Positions 43,777 through 54,560 of a DNA stretch of 64,000 nt are shown here, piece by piece. The notes below the pieces were generated by a model that saw only the letters and a program-made list of their open reading frames with translations, did no database searches and was not told the DNA's origin. Each line of letters begins with the position of its first letter. Position 1 is the stretch's first letter. Made by a program: the position numbers and the translations under genes. This DNA is from Enoplolaimus lenunculus (lineage: Eukaryota; Nematoda; Enoplea; Enoplida; Thoracostomopsidae). Location: NCBI GenBank assembly GCA_030248215.1, contig JASANG010001532.1, forward strand, positions 334,746-398,745. Reading direction: 5' to 3'.

Positions 43777-46700
43777 ATGTCTACTGAAAATATATCAATT
43801 AATGAAAATAATACAGAATTAACTGAAGTCATTACCAAAATTGACACTGAACAAGTGTCAACTGAAATTCCTGAATATCGCAAAAACGACGAACAGGTAA
43901 GGTGGTACGCCTGTGTTTGTGTTATCACGTAGAATATTTAAACTAAAATTTCTAATGTATAGATTCAATAAAATAGCGGGTCATAGATAGCCTTTGGCTG
44001 AGGTACGGAATATAAACTCCCCTAGGAATTTACCGAAAACTGTATATATATAATTATTTTGAAAATATGTTTAATGTAAATATAGCGTTTCTGCAAGACC
44101 AACGGTTGTTTGCATTAAACTTTCATAGGATAGCGTTTCTGCAAGACCAACGGTTGTTTGCATTAAACTTTCATAGGATAGCGTTTCTGCAAGACCAACG
44201 GTTGTTTGCATTAAACTTTCATAGGATAGCGTTTCTGCAAGACCAACGGTTGTTTGCATTAAACTTTCATAGGATAGCGTTTCTGCAAGACCAACAATTG
44301 TTTGCATTAAACTTTCATAGGATAGCGTTTCTGCAAGACCAACGGTTGTTTGCATTAAACTTTCATAGGATAGCGTTTCTGCAAGACCAACGGTTGTTTG
44401 CATTAAACTTTCATAGGATAGCGTTTCTGCAAGACCAACGGTTGTTTGCATTAAACTTTCATAGGATAGCGTTTCTGCAAGACCAACAATTGTTTGCATT
44501 AAACTTTCATAGGATAGCGTTTCTGCAAGACCAACGGTTGTTTGCATTAAACTTTCATAGGATAGCGTTTCTGCAAGACCAACGGTTGTTTGCATTAAAC
44601 TTTCATAGGATAGCGTTTCTGCAAGACCAACGGTTGTTTGCATTAAACTTTCATAGGTTATAGCAATTTTTTCGACCGTAATACCAATGTATATTACAGG
44701 TCGGTAACAGTAGTGTAAGCATATTCCAAAGCCTAAGACTATTAGCCTAAGCGTAACCAAAAATTAGTCTAAAAGTTACTCTATAGCAGTGCCGTAGACA
44801 ACCGTTCTGCCCCTGATGTTTACTTGGGCCCTTCAAAGCTAAAGTAATTTAATTCTGTTCTGTTTGTTTCATAAATGTGATCAAATTGAACGTTTAAAAC
44901 AAGAAAATAAGCGGATGACTGGTGAAATACACTATCTTGAAACGTCAATGAAAATGATAAAAGGAATTGTCCGAGATCTGCGAGATGAATGCCATTCGTA
45001 TAAACGGAAGGTATTGTAAAATTAATTATGAGAATTTGAAATTTAAGTTAATTCGGTATTATGACCATAACTGCGTAATTAAATTTTAATGTTACCATGA
45101 TATATCTACTGTAGTGAGTCGGAAAACTGAGAGGGTAAATAGTAGTTATGGGTCCCTATTTTGGGTCAACGGCAAAATTAAAAACCTAAAGTAACCTTAC
45201 AAAGTTAATTGCGACGAGCGTTCTTTCTGGCATTTATTTTAATAAATTTCAGATTCGAGAGCTTAAACTCGAGCAAAAGTGTAGTGAATCGAAAGAAATC
45301 CTGCAAGATCCGTTGCAGGGATCAAAAGCACCTACAGCTAGCACAGAACCGGACACAACTACGGAAGATGAAGAAGAAGACCTTGGCGGCGATAAAATAG
45401 CGTCTATTTCCACATCGGTGCAACATTCTGAAATTATCAAAGTGGATGGTTTGTTAGTTGAATCTAAACTTGAATCTAAACTGGCCCGAAAAATTCAACT
45501 GAAATCTGAAACGAACGTTACAAAACCCACAGGATCATATGCAGAACTAGAAAATGCCGGAAAATCTAGCGGATATCAAGCACCGATTGACGTTAAATGG
45601 CATCGTGTAAGTATAAGGGGCCAATTTATGGAACAGGACCGGGTCGTTTTCCGGAGGGGCTGTAATAGAGTCAGTTTAAGCTTTAGGCTGAATTTTTTAC
45701 TTAAGCTTAGACTTAGGCTTAGGCTTAGGTTCTGGAAAAAGCTTATCCTTACGCTTAGGCTTAGGCCTAGACTTAGGCTTAGGTTTAGAGATATGCGTAT
45801 ACCAGTGTTCTATACATGGGCCGTATAAGGCGTAGCCTGGGATGTAGGAGGGTCTTGTCCCTACCCATTGAACCAAGAAACGTTTTGCAACGGTAACATG
45901 GGATTTAATACTAAATTTAGGTCAAGCATCTGGTTCGCTCTGCTCTCGAGGTTTTGTTTCATAGTTTTATATGCACAATAAAGGCAACTCTGTAGAGTCT
46001 AGCGATCGAAAACTCATTCATACCAGCAAAAGGCGGCTGAAAACTTTCATTGGGACACAATAATTTTAAATTGTTTCCTAGGTTTCCGTTCGCTTAGTTC
46101 GCGAATTCTTCAAAACTACAAGCAAATGCAAGGAAATCCATCCAAGCTATGGGCCTAACTGGGAGCAAAACCAAAATTTTGTATTAACATTGAAGTACTA
46201 AAATGGCGACCGGCTCAGCTTTACGTTTGCAGTATTTATTCTACTTATCAATCTTGCGGCCATCCATCTACAAAATTTCGGATTCGCTACTGTTCAAAAC
46301 TCATTTTTTACGGTAAACTCGTGGATGCCTAAATTCAAACCCAACTGAAAATCAACGATACTCAGGCTTAGGCTTAGGCTTAGGCTTAGGCTTAGACTTA
46401 GGCTTAGGCTTAGGCTTAGGCTTAGACTTAGGCTTAGGCTTAGGCTTAGGCTTAGACTTAGGCTTAGGCTTAGGCTTAGGCTTAGGCTACTCGCTTTAGT
46501 GTAAGGTGATTTCAATAATAGATTATTGTTAATATTTCCGATCTAAAGGCAAATAGAGCGTAAACTGTAGTAGATTTTCAATAGCTAAATTCGTCGTTTG
46601 TGTTCTAAAACTGTTTAGGTGAACAATACAAAAATTGCCGAAGAAATAATTGGCGGTGTGGTGGCAGAGTCGAAGTTTCAGGAACAAATATGTGGGTTAA

Positions 46701-48609
46701 CCACAGATGCGAACAAGAACAAACATTATGAAGTGCGTAATATTTCTGTTACCGAAAAATTCATTTTTAAGCACTGTTTTATCGCTTTGAATGCTGTAAA
46801 CACACCATTTAGAATGCCAAAATACTGAAACAAATGCAGTAGGTGGAAACATATGATAATTTATGGAGTATGGCGCAAATCAAAAATTTTGGCAATACAG
46901 CTCGGACAATTTAAGATAAAGAAAGAATAATATGCCAATTTTTCTTAAATTTTCGAATGAGAAAAAATTTTCAATACCGAAAATACCGGAAAATTTCTGT
47001 GAAAAAATACCGGATTTCTTACCGGAACCGCATATTGAAAAACACCGGATTTCTCTACCGGAACCGGAATTCCGGTTTGAATATCATTGATAAAGTCGGG
47101 AAAGTCTAGAAGTCAATACATAGGTGTCTGGATTCTGCAAAGACATAATTGTATTAAATTTGAGACAATATTTCTTGAATATCAGATAAAATTTGTTTTG
47201 TGTATAATATGGAAGATATGTATCTCCTTGTCAAATGGCTAAAAGTATGACCGGTATACAACATGAATATAAAAAATTTGCGTTTTCGCAAAGTTCAAAT
47301 ATTAATCTTAAAATGTCGAAATATTTCCAATAAAACACGCTAACAACTTTAAAATTTACTAAACAAAAAACGTATCGGCCTCAATTAGAAACGATCTACT
47401 CTTGCATGAATCAATGTACTGCTCAATAGCTCGGAGTCGATTTAGAGTCGAACCTGCACAGAATTGTACTCCAAACTAATACAAACCAATATCCTACCGC
47501 TGCGAAGTGTTTAATTTCACCAGGCTTTAACCGGATATCTGTTTCCGGTAAACATCAGTGTCCGTTTCCGGTAAACATTAGTGATCCGACAAACATCAGA
47601 GTCTGTTTTCGTTTCCGATAAGCATCAACGTCCGTTTTCGTTATTCTTCGTTGATGTTTATTTTTCTGATCTGTTTGCACGCTAATTTTCATGTCATTAT
47701 TCGTTTTGTTCAGTTTGAAATTGAACGCTTACGGTGTAAAACAGCACATTTACGCTCTCAACTCGACGTGCTCGAGCTGTCACTGATGCAGACTCGTAAT
47801 GCATCGGAACAATTTTCAATGATTTGCGCACAACTTGAAGCAAACCAAAGTGCACTTTGTTTAGCGTTATCGTATGCTAATTTGGCGATTAATGGTTTGC
47901 AAGCGTTGTGTGCGATGAGAAGCGAACGACGTTTGCCAACACAACAGCCGCTTGACCGTAGTGCAGGTATTTAAATAAGGTTCTGTTGGCTCGAGCTAAC
48001 GATTTGGGAGCATTTATAGCATAAGGTATCGGGTTTCCCGATTGCCTATAAATCTGACCCCTCAAAATATATACGTGTGACATTATCTGTGTTACGGCCC
48101 GTACTCTATATTCTCAAATGCGTATAGCGCATATCACCAGTTAGCGATAGGTTTTTAAACTGACGAACGGATGAAGTTGCGGATCTAAAGTTTGGGTAGA
48201 GGGAGGGTAAATCGAATGCAAAAAGTGTGCTGAAGTTTTAACCTATTCATTCAGCACCCACCGTGACAGGTTTACATGTTTGAAAATATAGGCTATGGAA
48301 ATTGCACAAGTATAGTAGGAGGAAAAGTGCATAATAGTCGCTTGTAAACGTATATATTTCACAATCGTAGCAGGTAAAAGGTTAGAATTAATAGGTTTGA
48401 ATCATAATTCAAACCTGTTGATAGGTATATAAATTAAAACCCGGATCGTCATTAATAGTTCAGTAGTTTATTGTATTTCATATTTCTTTATTTTTAAATG
48501 ATTCTTCTCAAAAATTGTCCGTGTTCACCAAAAATTCAAAAAGCCACAATTATTTGACCACATCCTAGCATTATTTGACGTGACTCGTGGGATACTTAAG
48601 TTGCACAAC

Positions 48610-48656
<47 letters not shown>

Positions 48657-51600
48657 TAATAATATATAATAATAATAATAAAAACATTAATAATAATAAT
48701 AAATAATAATAATGATAATAATATTATAGTAATAATAACGATTATAATAATACCTATATATTAATTATATATATACATGTAAAGAAATTAATTACAAGTG
48801 TACAGATTTGCGATGCGATTACTTTACGGCTTGCGAAGATTTTCTGAAAAAGTATGAAGCACTGCGTGGCAACAAATCAACAACGGAGGATATAAAATTG
48901 GACGAAGGCACTAATGTGACTGAGTAAGTTGTTTATTAAGACAAATCTGTTTCGCTGTTAACGCCTGTATCAAATTTATACTTTGTTTGTCAACATTGGC
49001 CCCGAACAATTATGCCTATATTCTCAAATGCGAGTAGCACCTATCACAAGTTTTTAGTATATATATTTTTTCAATCTCACGAACAGCGGCAATTGCGGAT
49101 ATCAACATTTGCACAACAGCACGATGAATCAAACCTCAAAATGTGTTGATTTTCTAAGCTCGCTATTCACTTTATCTAACAATTACAAGATTTATCATCA
49201 ATTGGTGATATATGCGGCCCATATTTGAGAATAATGGCAATTAAGTCCACAGTCAAAGACTTCAGCTTAAGTTTAGCTTAGAATATAGCAAAGGTAAATT
49301 TAGAATTACATTTTGTTTTTGTACTTTTGTGACGACACTGTTTTCTGCTTGAACCAAATATTGTTACAAATTGTTGAAAAATGTTTAAATCTAAACTGCA
49401 AAAAATGGTGAGTCAAATTGACTCTCTCTGAAATAGGCTTATTCATTGAGTCGAATTTGACTCTGGCGGAGTCCAATCTTGACTCAGTTTGTGTAGTCCG
49501 GAAAAGCCTATTTCGGAGAGAGTCAATTTGACTCACCATTTTTTGCAGTGTAAGTCCTCATCTTGGGTTCGACTTAGTATTTTTAAATCCAAAAAGTTCA
49601 ATAAACGGAACAGTACACCAACAATAAGCGAATGTAATAAATATGTTTGCTAAATTCTACGGAAATGCAAACGTCCATGAATTGTTACGATAGAACGCAC
49701 GCTTTCAATTTTACATGCTTGATAGGCACAGTGACAGGCTGGAGAAGAGAATTTTGGAAAATGTAAACGAATTGATCGAAGACAAGCAGTCTCTTCAACG
49801 TAGTCTTGGTACGTTCTCTATACATATTGAGTAAATTTTAAATTTTCTAAAATTGAACAACCAGAAATAATTTTTCTTCAAAATAAAATTTAAAATCGGT
49901 AGTTTTTATTATCTGAGGTTTTTAAGCAGCAAAAAATGCGGGCAGTGGCCAAATATTATTAAAAATTTAACTTCTCAATATATCGAGGTTTTAGAGACTT
50001 TAGATTATTATAATTTTTCAGTTTAAGTTTATAATTAATAGAGGCTATTTGAATGTTGACAAAAATTTCAATTCAAATTTAATTTCTAAATACATTGAGG
50101 TTTTAAACTCTAGATTCTTATAATTTTTCAGTTTAAGTTTATAAGTAATAGAGGCTGTTTGAACGTTGAGAAAAATTTCAATTCACAACAGAAAACGCCA
50201 TTTATTTACACCAAATGCGATATGATTTTGATTTCAATGGTTTCTCGTCTCACTCCTAAACGTGATTTGCAATGTATAGAACAGGGCACGTACAGTAGCA
50301 GCAGCAGCATTATTTGTAAACCTAAACATGTGCCTAAGCAAAAAATTGTTCTAAAATTTACTTTATTGTTGTCCCTCGGAAAAAACGTTCCGTCCCTGAT
50401 CTTTACGTGGGCCAGTGTAATCGAGCATCAAGTTTTTAGTCATAATGATAAACACCGTTCGTGAAGGCGCCCCGGGTTGAAATCCAAGCTTAAATTTCGG
50501 AATATAACCATAATATCCTACTATTGTGAGAATATGCTTACATTCCAGCAGCCCCACTTCAGTTCAATACTGGCCAACTATCACCGTTGCCTTTGCCGCT
50601 ACGGCATGCAAGCTCACAAAGCTCTGGCATCGCTTCATCGTCTGAGTCGCATCGTAACGATTTAGAAAATGCAATTTTACTGCAAGAAATTGCGTCACTT
50701 AAGGTAAAAAACGAAAATGTAGCAGCAAAATTGTTACATGTTTTTTGGTAATATTCCAAAAAAGCGATTGGTGTAGTGTCATCACAGATGACGGGGGTAA
50801 AATACCGCCTCGGGTGTGAATTTTCACTTCCACGTTGTTTTCTGCAAAGCATCGATGAACCATAAAACAATTTCACATCTCATTATCAACTCTAAAGCAG
50901 GTTGTTTACGACCGACAGATTTAACTTTTTTGCGTTAAATAAAAACTTTTTGACAAAATTTTGAAATAATTCTCTACGACTCAAGGTTCATAAGACAAAT
51001 TGATAAATTTCACAAGCGAAGCATATTAAATAATAGGTACACGACATTGTTAGTGGATCCAAGGGGATACTCGGGCCTGCGCCCCCCAACAAAATTCCAA
51101 TCAAGAAATGTTTTATAAGACTTACGGCCAATGTTACTTTTAGGGCCGTAACAGTAGATTAAGCGTATTCCTAAGCCAGGGCCAGTGTTACTTTTAGGGC
51201 CGTAACAGTAGAATAAAAGCGTATTCTTAAGTCTATTAAGCCTAAGCCTAAGCGTTGCAAAAGCCTAAGCAAAAAATGTAGTCTAAATTCTAAGCCTACT
51301 TTTTTACGGACTCACCAGAAACCGCAACGGCACTAAAAGAAACATGGGCCAGACATAGCGCTAAAATAGCTTTGAGATAAAAATCTAATGTTAGTGCTTG
51401 TTAACCGTTTTAATTTTGTTTTATTTTATAAATACTTTCAAGGAGCACAAAGCTGATTTACGTGCTCAAATATATTTACTTGAACGCGAGCAAACGCGTA
51501 CGACTCTGTTGGTTGAAAACAAATCAGCTCACATTGATGCTATAAAACTACAATTGACGCAAGCTCATGACACGATTATAGCTTACAAAGAAATGTTTGA

Positions 51601-53958
51601 TGAAAAACCAATTAAGCAGGTACACAGTAATCACTGTCGATTTGTTTTAAGCTTTTAATCAAAGAAACATTCATTGTAAATTCACATGAGTTGATTAATC
51701 AGTTAAGCTAGCGAGTTGTTTATTTCTGAATTTATTTCAGTAAACATTAACTCACACTCGATTGAGCTGATTCTCACTCGGAGTTGAGTAGACTCTGGGT
51801 GAGTTGATTAATTAACTTATAATGTGTTGAATTAACTCAATATTCTAAGTTCTGATAGTTCTAACTCATACTGAGTGATTAAACTTATTCTGAGTTAAAA
51901 TCAACTCACTGGAACATACAGTGTTGACTGAACATTTCAAATCTAAAATTGAAGTTTTTGGTCTGATCGAAATTTTCACACGTATATCATATTCATTTGG
52001 TTGCTCATAAATATTAATACGCTATCGCAAATACAAAATGTAGCCCTGGCACACTTTCTTCCACATTTATAGTTAAAGCTTGGTATAAGGCTTAGGCTAT
52101 AGCAACCGAATTCCTAAAATCCTAAGCCTGTGGGGAAAATAGAGTATAAAATTTTATCATATTGAATTAAATTAAAATTACAAAAAAGTTTTGGCTTCTG
52201 CAGATTGACATACAGATTTGTTTTACTACAGGTTCTATCAAAAAATATTTAGCATATTGTCAAGATATACCTCAGTGACAGTTACCTAATATCACAATGA
52301 GGAAAATTGGATTTAGGGCGACTCTCTGCGACTCATAGAACCGACAGAAGAGAAAACGGCAACAAACTGGTCCACGGACCCTGATTACCGTAATTTCTCA
52401 TCGATTCAATGGCAGAACCTTTTGTTCAAACGTATGCAAGAAATGAACCAAATTGTTGAAACGTTGTCTGAAACTGGCGATGCAAGACAAAGACAGTCTG
52501 ATGATTTGATTGCTGATTTACAGAATGCAAACGCGTAAGTTTAGCGTTGTTCTTGACTCTTGTACACTTCGTTCAAATTCAACGTAAAAGTAAACTTAGG
52601 CTAAACACTATAGGCTAAATCAGAGGTAAGCCTTTTCCGGAGGATATACCTATACAGTGTGCAATCCGAATTCTGATTCCGATTAGAATTCCGATTCAAA
52701 ACGAATTCCGATTCAAAACGAATTCCGATCCCGATTCCGATTGCACAATCGATCGGAATCGGAATTTCCATACTTTAATCATAGGCCTACTTGCTGTGAT
52801 ATGTTGTTTAAAAATTCTGCATCATTTATCTTTCAAATTGTTTTTGGATACATTAACTTATCAATAATTGATTGTAATTTAGCTTTACAGAGAGACAAAA
52901 CGATTGCCAATTTGTTCATGCGACGTTTTTGAGAATTGTTGCCAGCCAACAAACACTCAAAACCAATATTATACTTGTTAATACAAGTTATCCGCATAGT
53001 CACAAAAATTTGCAGTTCCGATTCCGATATAAATTTGTTGTTCCGATTCTGATATAATCCAGTTCCGCTTTGCACCCTGTATATATAAGTGTAAATGTCA
53101 GGGAGACTGAATATTAGCCACGTTTTGTTGCTTTACTTTAAATTTCACAGCCAAAATACAGCTTGAGTGTAACGAACAGCACAATTCCGAAACGGACAAA
53201 ACAGCAAATCTTGATAAAGAGTACTTGAAAGGAAAAAAGGCTACGAAACTTTATATGATTTTAAAAATCATCTATTTTGAACTGAAATTCTTGATGACTT
53301 GTATATTATACTTTATAGCGTTGCGAAATGGTAGAAAATCGCAACCGCAAATGTTTCAATAATACAGAAAAAAGCTTTGGGTGGCGCTATGCTTGTCGTC
53401 CGGCGCCGTCCAATACTTCGCGTCTCCTGTACGGCGCCGTTCGTCCCTGTGCATAAAACGATGCTGTATCGTACGCAAATTACTTACGAAACCATACCGG
53501 TGACGGACGTAGCCGTACGGGAAACGTACGGTGACTGACGGAGCCGTACGGGTGACGTACGGCACCGGACGTCAAAAGTGCAACAGTTTAGGTTGTGGTC
53601 ATTTAAAAAAGCAAATCATTTTCTCTACTTTTGAAGGTGAGAATTGACCCTTTTGTTTTTAATGTTGCAGCGTTTTGTTGGCCGCATTTGAAAAATACAA
53701 ACAAAAATATACTCAAAAATATCGACGAATGGGGTTACTTCTCCAGCACGAAGAAGACCGAAACGATTATGAAGTAAGTTCTATAGTGGAACTATTCAAA
53801 CATATATCCATTTGTATAGTCGAGGCATTTTTGCGGCCCTGGGCAATTGTTTTTCATGGATATATCTTTTTTAGATTCGCACACTCAAACTTCAAATTGA
53901 ATCGATTCAAGCGAAACTATTTGATAAAAGAACGCCGAATTGTGAAACTGAAATTTGA
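43777..53958 (+). CDS. MCC: Coiled-coil scaffold MCC (colorectal mutant cancer protein) homologue
   Basis: Twelve exons: 43777-43896, 44885-45010, 45253-45606, 46619-46732, 47714-47966, 48806-48923, 49732-49808, 50549-50703, 51443-51619, 52317-52534, 53671-53773, 53875-53958 (about 632 aa; human about 829). Matches to vertebrate MCC are clear in four places. These are FEIERLRCKTAHLRSQLDVL; NDLENAILLQEIASLK joined to DLRAQIYLLEREQTRTTLL (the MCC PDZ-binding-protein domain); RQSDDLIADLQNANA joined to VLLAAFEKYKQKYTQKY; and a short leucine-rich end. Almost all of it is predicted coiled coil, with an acidic Ser/Thr-rich stretch in exon 3. The protein ends CETEI, a class I PDZ ligand like the ETSL end of human MCC, which binds Scribble-type proteins. 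It acts in cell polarity, migration and Wnt signalling (family knowledge). Exon 2 has no AG at the aligned start (CAA instead of CAG), so that acceptor is uncertain. Introns are full of repeats. Confidence 0.9.
44083..44656. repeat. 48-bp tandem array, 12 copies, in MCC intron 1
   Basis: The unit reads GATAGCGTTTCTGCAAGACC then CAACGGTTGTTTGCATTAAA then CTTTCATA. Because 48 is divisible by three, frames stay open through the array on both strands, but the repeated 16-residue peptides match nothing I know. Copies 5 and 9 carry CAATTG instead of CGGTTG, revealing a four-unit (192-bp) higher-order repeat. A family B MITE follows directly. Confidence 0.95.
44684..44830. repeat. MITE family B copy in MCC intron 1
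   Basis: CCAATGTATATTACAGGTCG start and CCCTGATGTTTACTTGGGCC end; hexamer core CCAAAGCCTAAGAC. Abuts the 48-bp array and ends about 55 bases before MCC exon 2. Confidence 0.7.
45112..45190 (+). repeat. MITE family G fragment
   Basis: CTGTAGTGAGTCGGAAAACT then GGGTCCCTATTTTGGGTC; only the left part of the family is seen. MCC intron 2. Confidence 0.45.
45618..45822. repeat. MITE family B copy, 11 bases after an MCC splice donor
   Basis: GGGGCCAATTTATGGAACAG at the left and AGTGTTCTATACATGGGCC at the right, with a long GCTTAGGCTTAGG core. It follows the exon 3 GTAAGT donor almost directly. Confidence 0.8.
46362..46488 (+). repeat. TTAGGC telomere-like array with 30-bp higher-order unit
   Basis: About 21 hexamers, mostly TTAGGC, with TTAGAC at every fifth position three times in a row, so the true repeat is 30 bp (four TTAGGC plus one TTAGAC). 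Embedded in MCC intron 3, without MITE ends in close contact. It gives a Ser-Leu repeat frame on the minus strand, which is not a gene. Confidence 0.95.
46945..47090. repeat. Element family I-like CCGGAA tract
   Basis: Repeated AATACCGGAAAATTT, TACCGGAACCG and ACCGGATTTC phrases like those inside the family I elements; no clear ends. MCC intron 4. Confidence 0.4.
48102..48300. repeat. Element family J, copy 1
   Basis: Starts TACTCTATATTCTCAAATGC and holds ATATCACCAGTTAGCGATAG; right end near TGTTTGAAAATATAGGC. Copies at 49016-49236, 58341-58515 and 60752-60890. MCC intron 5. Confidence 0.6.
48608..48760 (+). repeat. (AAT)n microsatellite in MCC intron 5
   Basis: Long AAT run with scattered G and C interruptions, ending about 45 bases before the exon 6 acceptor region. 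Confidence 0.9.
49016..49236. repeat. Element family J, copy 2
   Basis: TATATTCTCAAATGCGAGTA at the left and CCCATATTTGAGAATAATGG at the right are inverted; AGCACCTATCACAAG is inside. MCC intron 6. Confidence 0.65.
49392..49552. repeat. MITE family C copy in MCC intron 6
   Basis: ACTGCAAAAAATGGTGAGTC at the left and GACTCACCATTTTTTGCAGT at the right are perfect inverted ends; the centre is shortened compared with other copies. Carries GTGAGT and TTTTTTGCAG. Confidence 0.85.
50270..50413. repeat. MITE family B copy in MCC intron 7
   Basis: CAATGTATAGAACAGGGCAC at the left, CCCTGATCTTTACGTGGGCC at the right; the hexamer core is nearly lost (AACATGTGCCTAAGC). Confidence 0.75.
51126..51350. repeat. 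MITE family A, copy with a duplicated left end
   Basis: GGCCAATGTTACTTTTAGGG at 51126 is repeated about 52 bases later as GGCCAGTGTTACTTTTAGGG, each followed by CCGTAACAGTAGA. One right end (ACTAAAAGAAACATGGGCC) serves both. MCC intron 8. Confidence 0.75.
51688..51926. repeat. MITE family D copy in MCC intron 9
   Basis: GAGTTGATTAATCAGTTAAG start, GTGAGTTGATTAATTAACTT centre, AAATCAACTCACTGGAACAT end; phrases in the same order as at 38503-38696. Confidence 0.65.
52655..53085. repeat. AATTCCGATTC-rich TIR element in MCC intron 10
   Basis: Left part has ACAGTGTGCAATCCGAATTC and stacked GATTCCGATT phrases. The right part has the inverted GTTCCGATTCTGATATAATC and ends with GCAAAGCGGAACTGG-type complement (TTCCGCTTTGCACCCTGTAT). 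The edge words GTGCAATC and GCACCCTG are opposed. Confidence 0.45.
53379..53583. repeat. GGCGC-end TIR element in MCC intron 10
   Basis: Starts GGGTGGCGCTATGCTTGTCG like the element at 8926-9583; CCGTACGG and CGGCGCCG phrases fill it. It has one unit only, no tandem array. Confidence 0.6.
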
Positions 53959-54162
53959 TCACCATATAAATACGAATAAATTCTCTGCACACTATCGCGC
54001 CTAAAGTATTTCACAAAATCACTGCTAGCAGTTTTACGCTAGAAAAATGTACCAGCACCTCTGGAAACAATAGACACCTACTATATAACTTTCAGTTCAA
54101 CTGCAAAATTTGAAATAAAAAACGATTAATTTTAATAAACTTAACAAATATATAACAATATT

Positions 54163-54285
54163 GGCCAATGTTAACTTTAGATTAAGCGTATTCCTAAGCC
54201 TAAGCAAAAAATGTAATCTAGAATCTAAACCGGCTCTTTTATACACCTACCAGAAAACTGGACACCCCGTAAAGTAACATGGGCC
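54163..54285. repeat. MITE family A copy between MCC and DHX37
   Basis: GGCCAATGTTAACTTTAGAT at the left, CCCGTAAAGTAACATGGGCC at the right; short hexamer core. It lies in the 600-bp gap between two converging genes, so it is probably in or near a 3' UTR. AATAAA at about 54113 suits the end of MCC. Confidence 0.75.
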
Positions 54286-54560
54286 GAAAAATTGATAAGT
54301 AAAACACAAAGTAATAAAACGTCCTTTTAAGAGACACGCGAATGAAAAAATTCATTAAGAAAACCATGGGAAACTTGAGCTAATGAAATTTTAATCGATA
54401 TCTCTGACCAAAGTTAGCCCTTTAGCTTTTGAAATCGAGCGGCGATGATAAACGTCAACCGTCCCAAAGTATCACAATACAAATTCTAGTTTTAAACTTT
54501 AAATTTATATTATACCTCAGATGAACAAGAAAAATTCAAAGGGTTAAGTTTGTCAATCTA

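Noticed and set aside
44067-44760. Long open frames of about 200 codons on both strands over the 48-bp array
   Set aside because: They exist only because the repeat length is a multiple of three; no flanking conserved protein, and the region lies inside MCC intron 1.
46362-46488. TTAGGC repeats as proof of a nematode genome
   Set aside because: The same hexamers occur inside dispersed MITEs across the window; MCC and a ZDHHC17 of vertebrate-like length, and the intron structure, do not single out nematodes.
46294-46515. Ser-Leu repeat protein on the minus strand
   Set aside because: Direct translation of the TTAGGC array; low-complexity artefact.
53152-53215. A possible extra MCC exon (QLECNEQHNSETDKT frame) after an AG
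   Set aside because: Exon 10 joins directly to the exon at 53671 in phase and matches the family sequence without it; no suitable donor follows.
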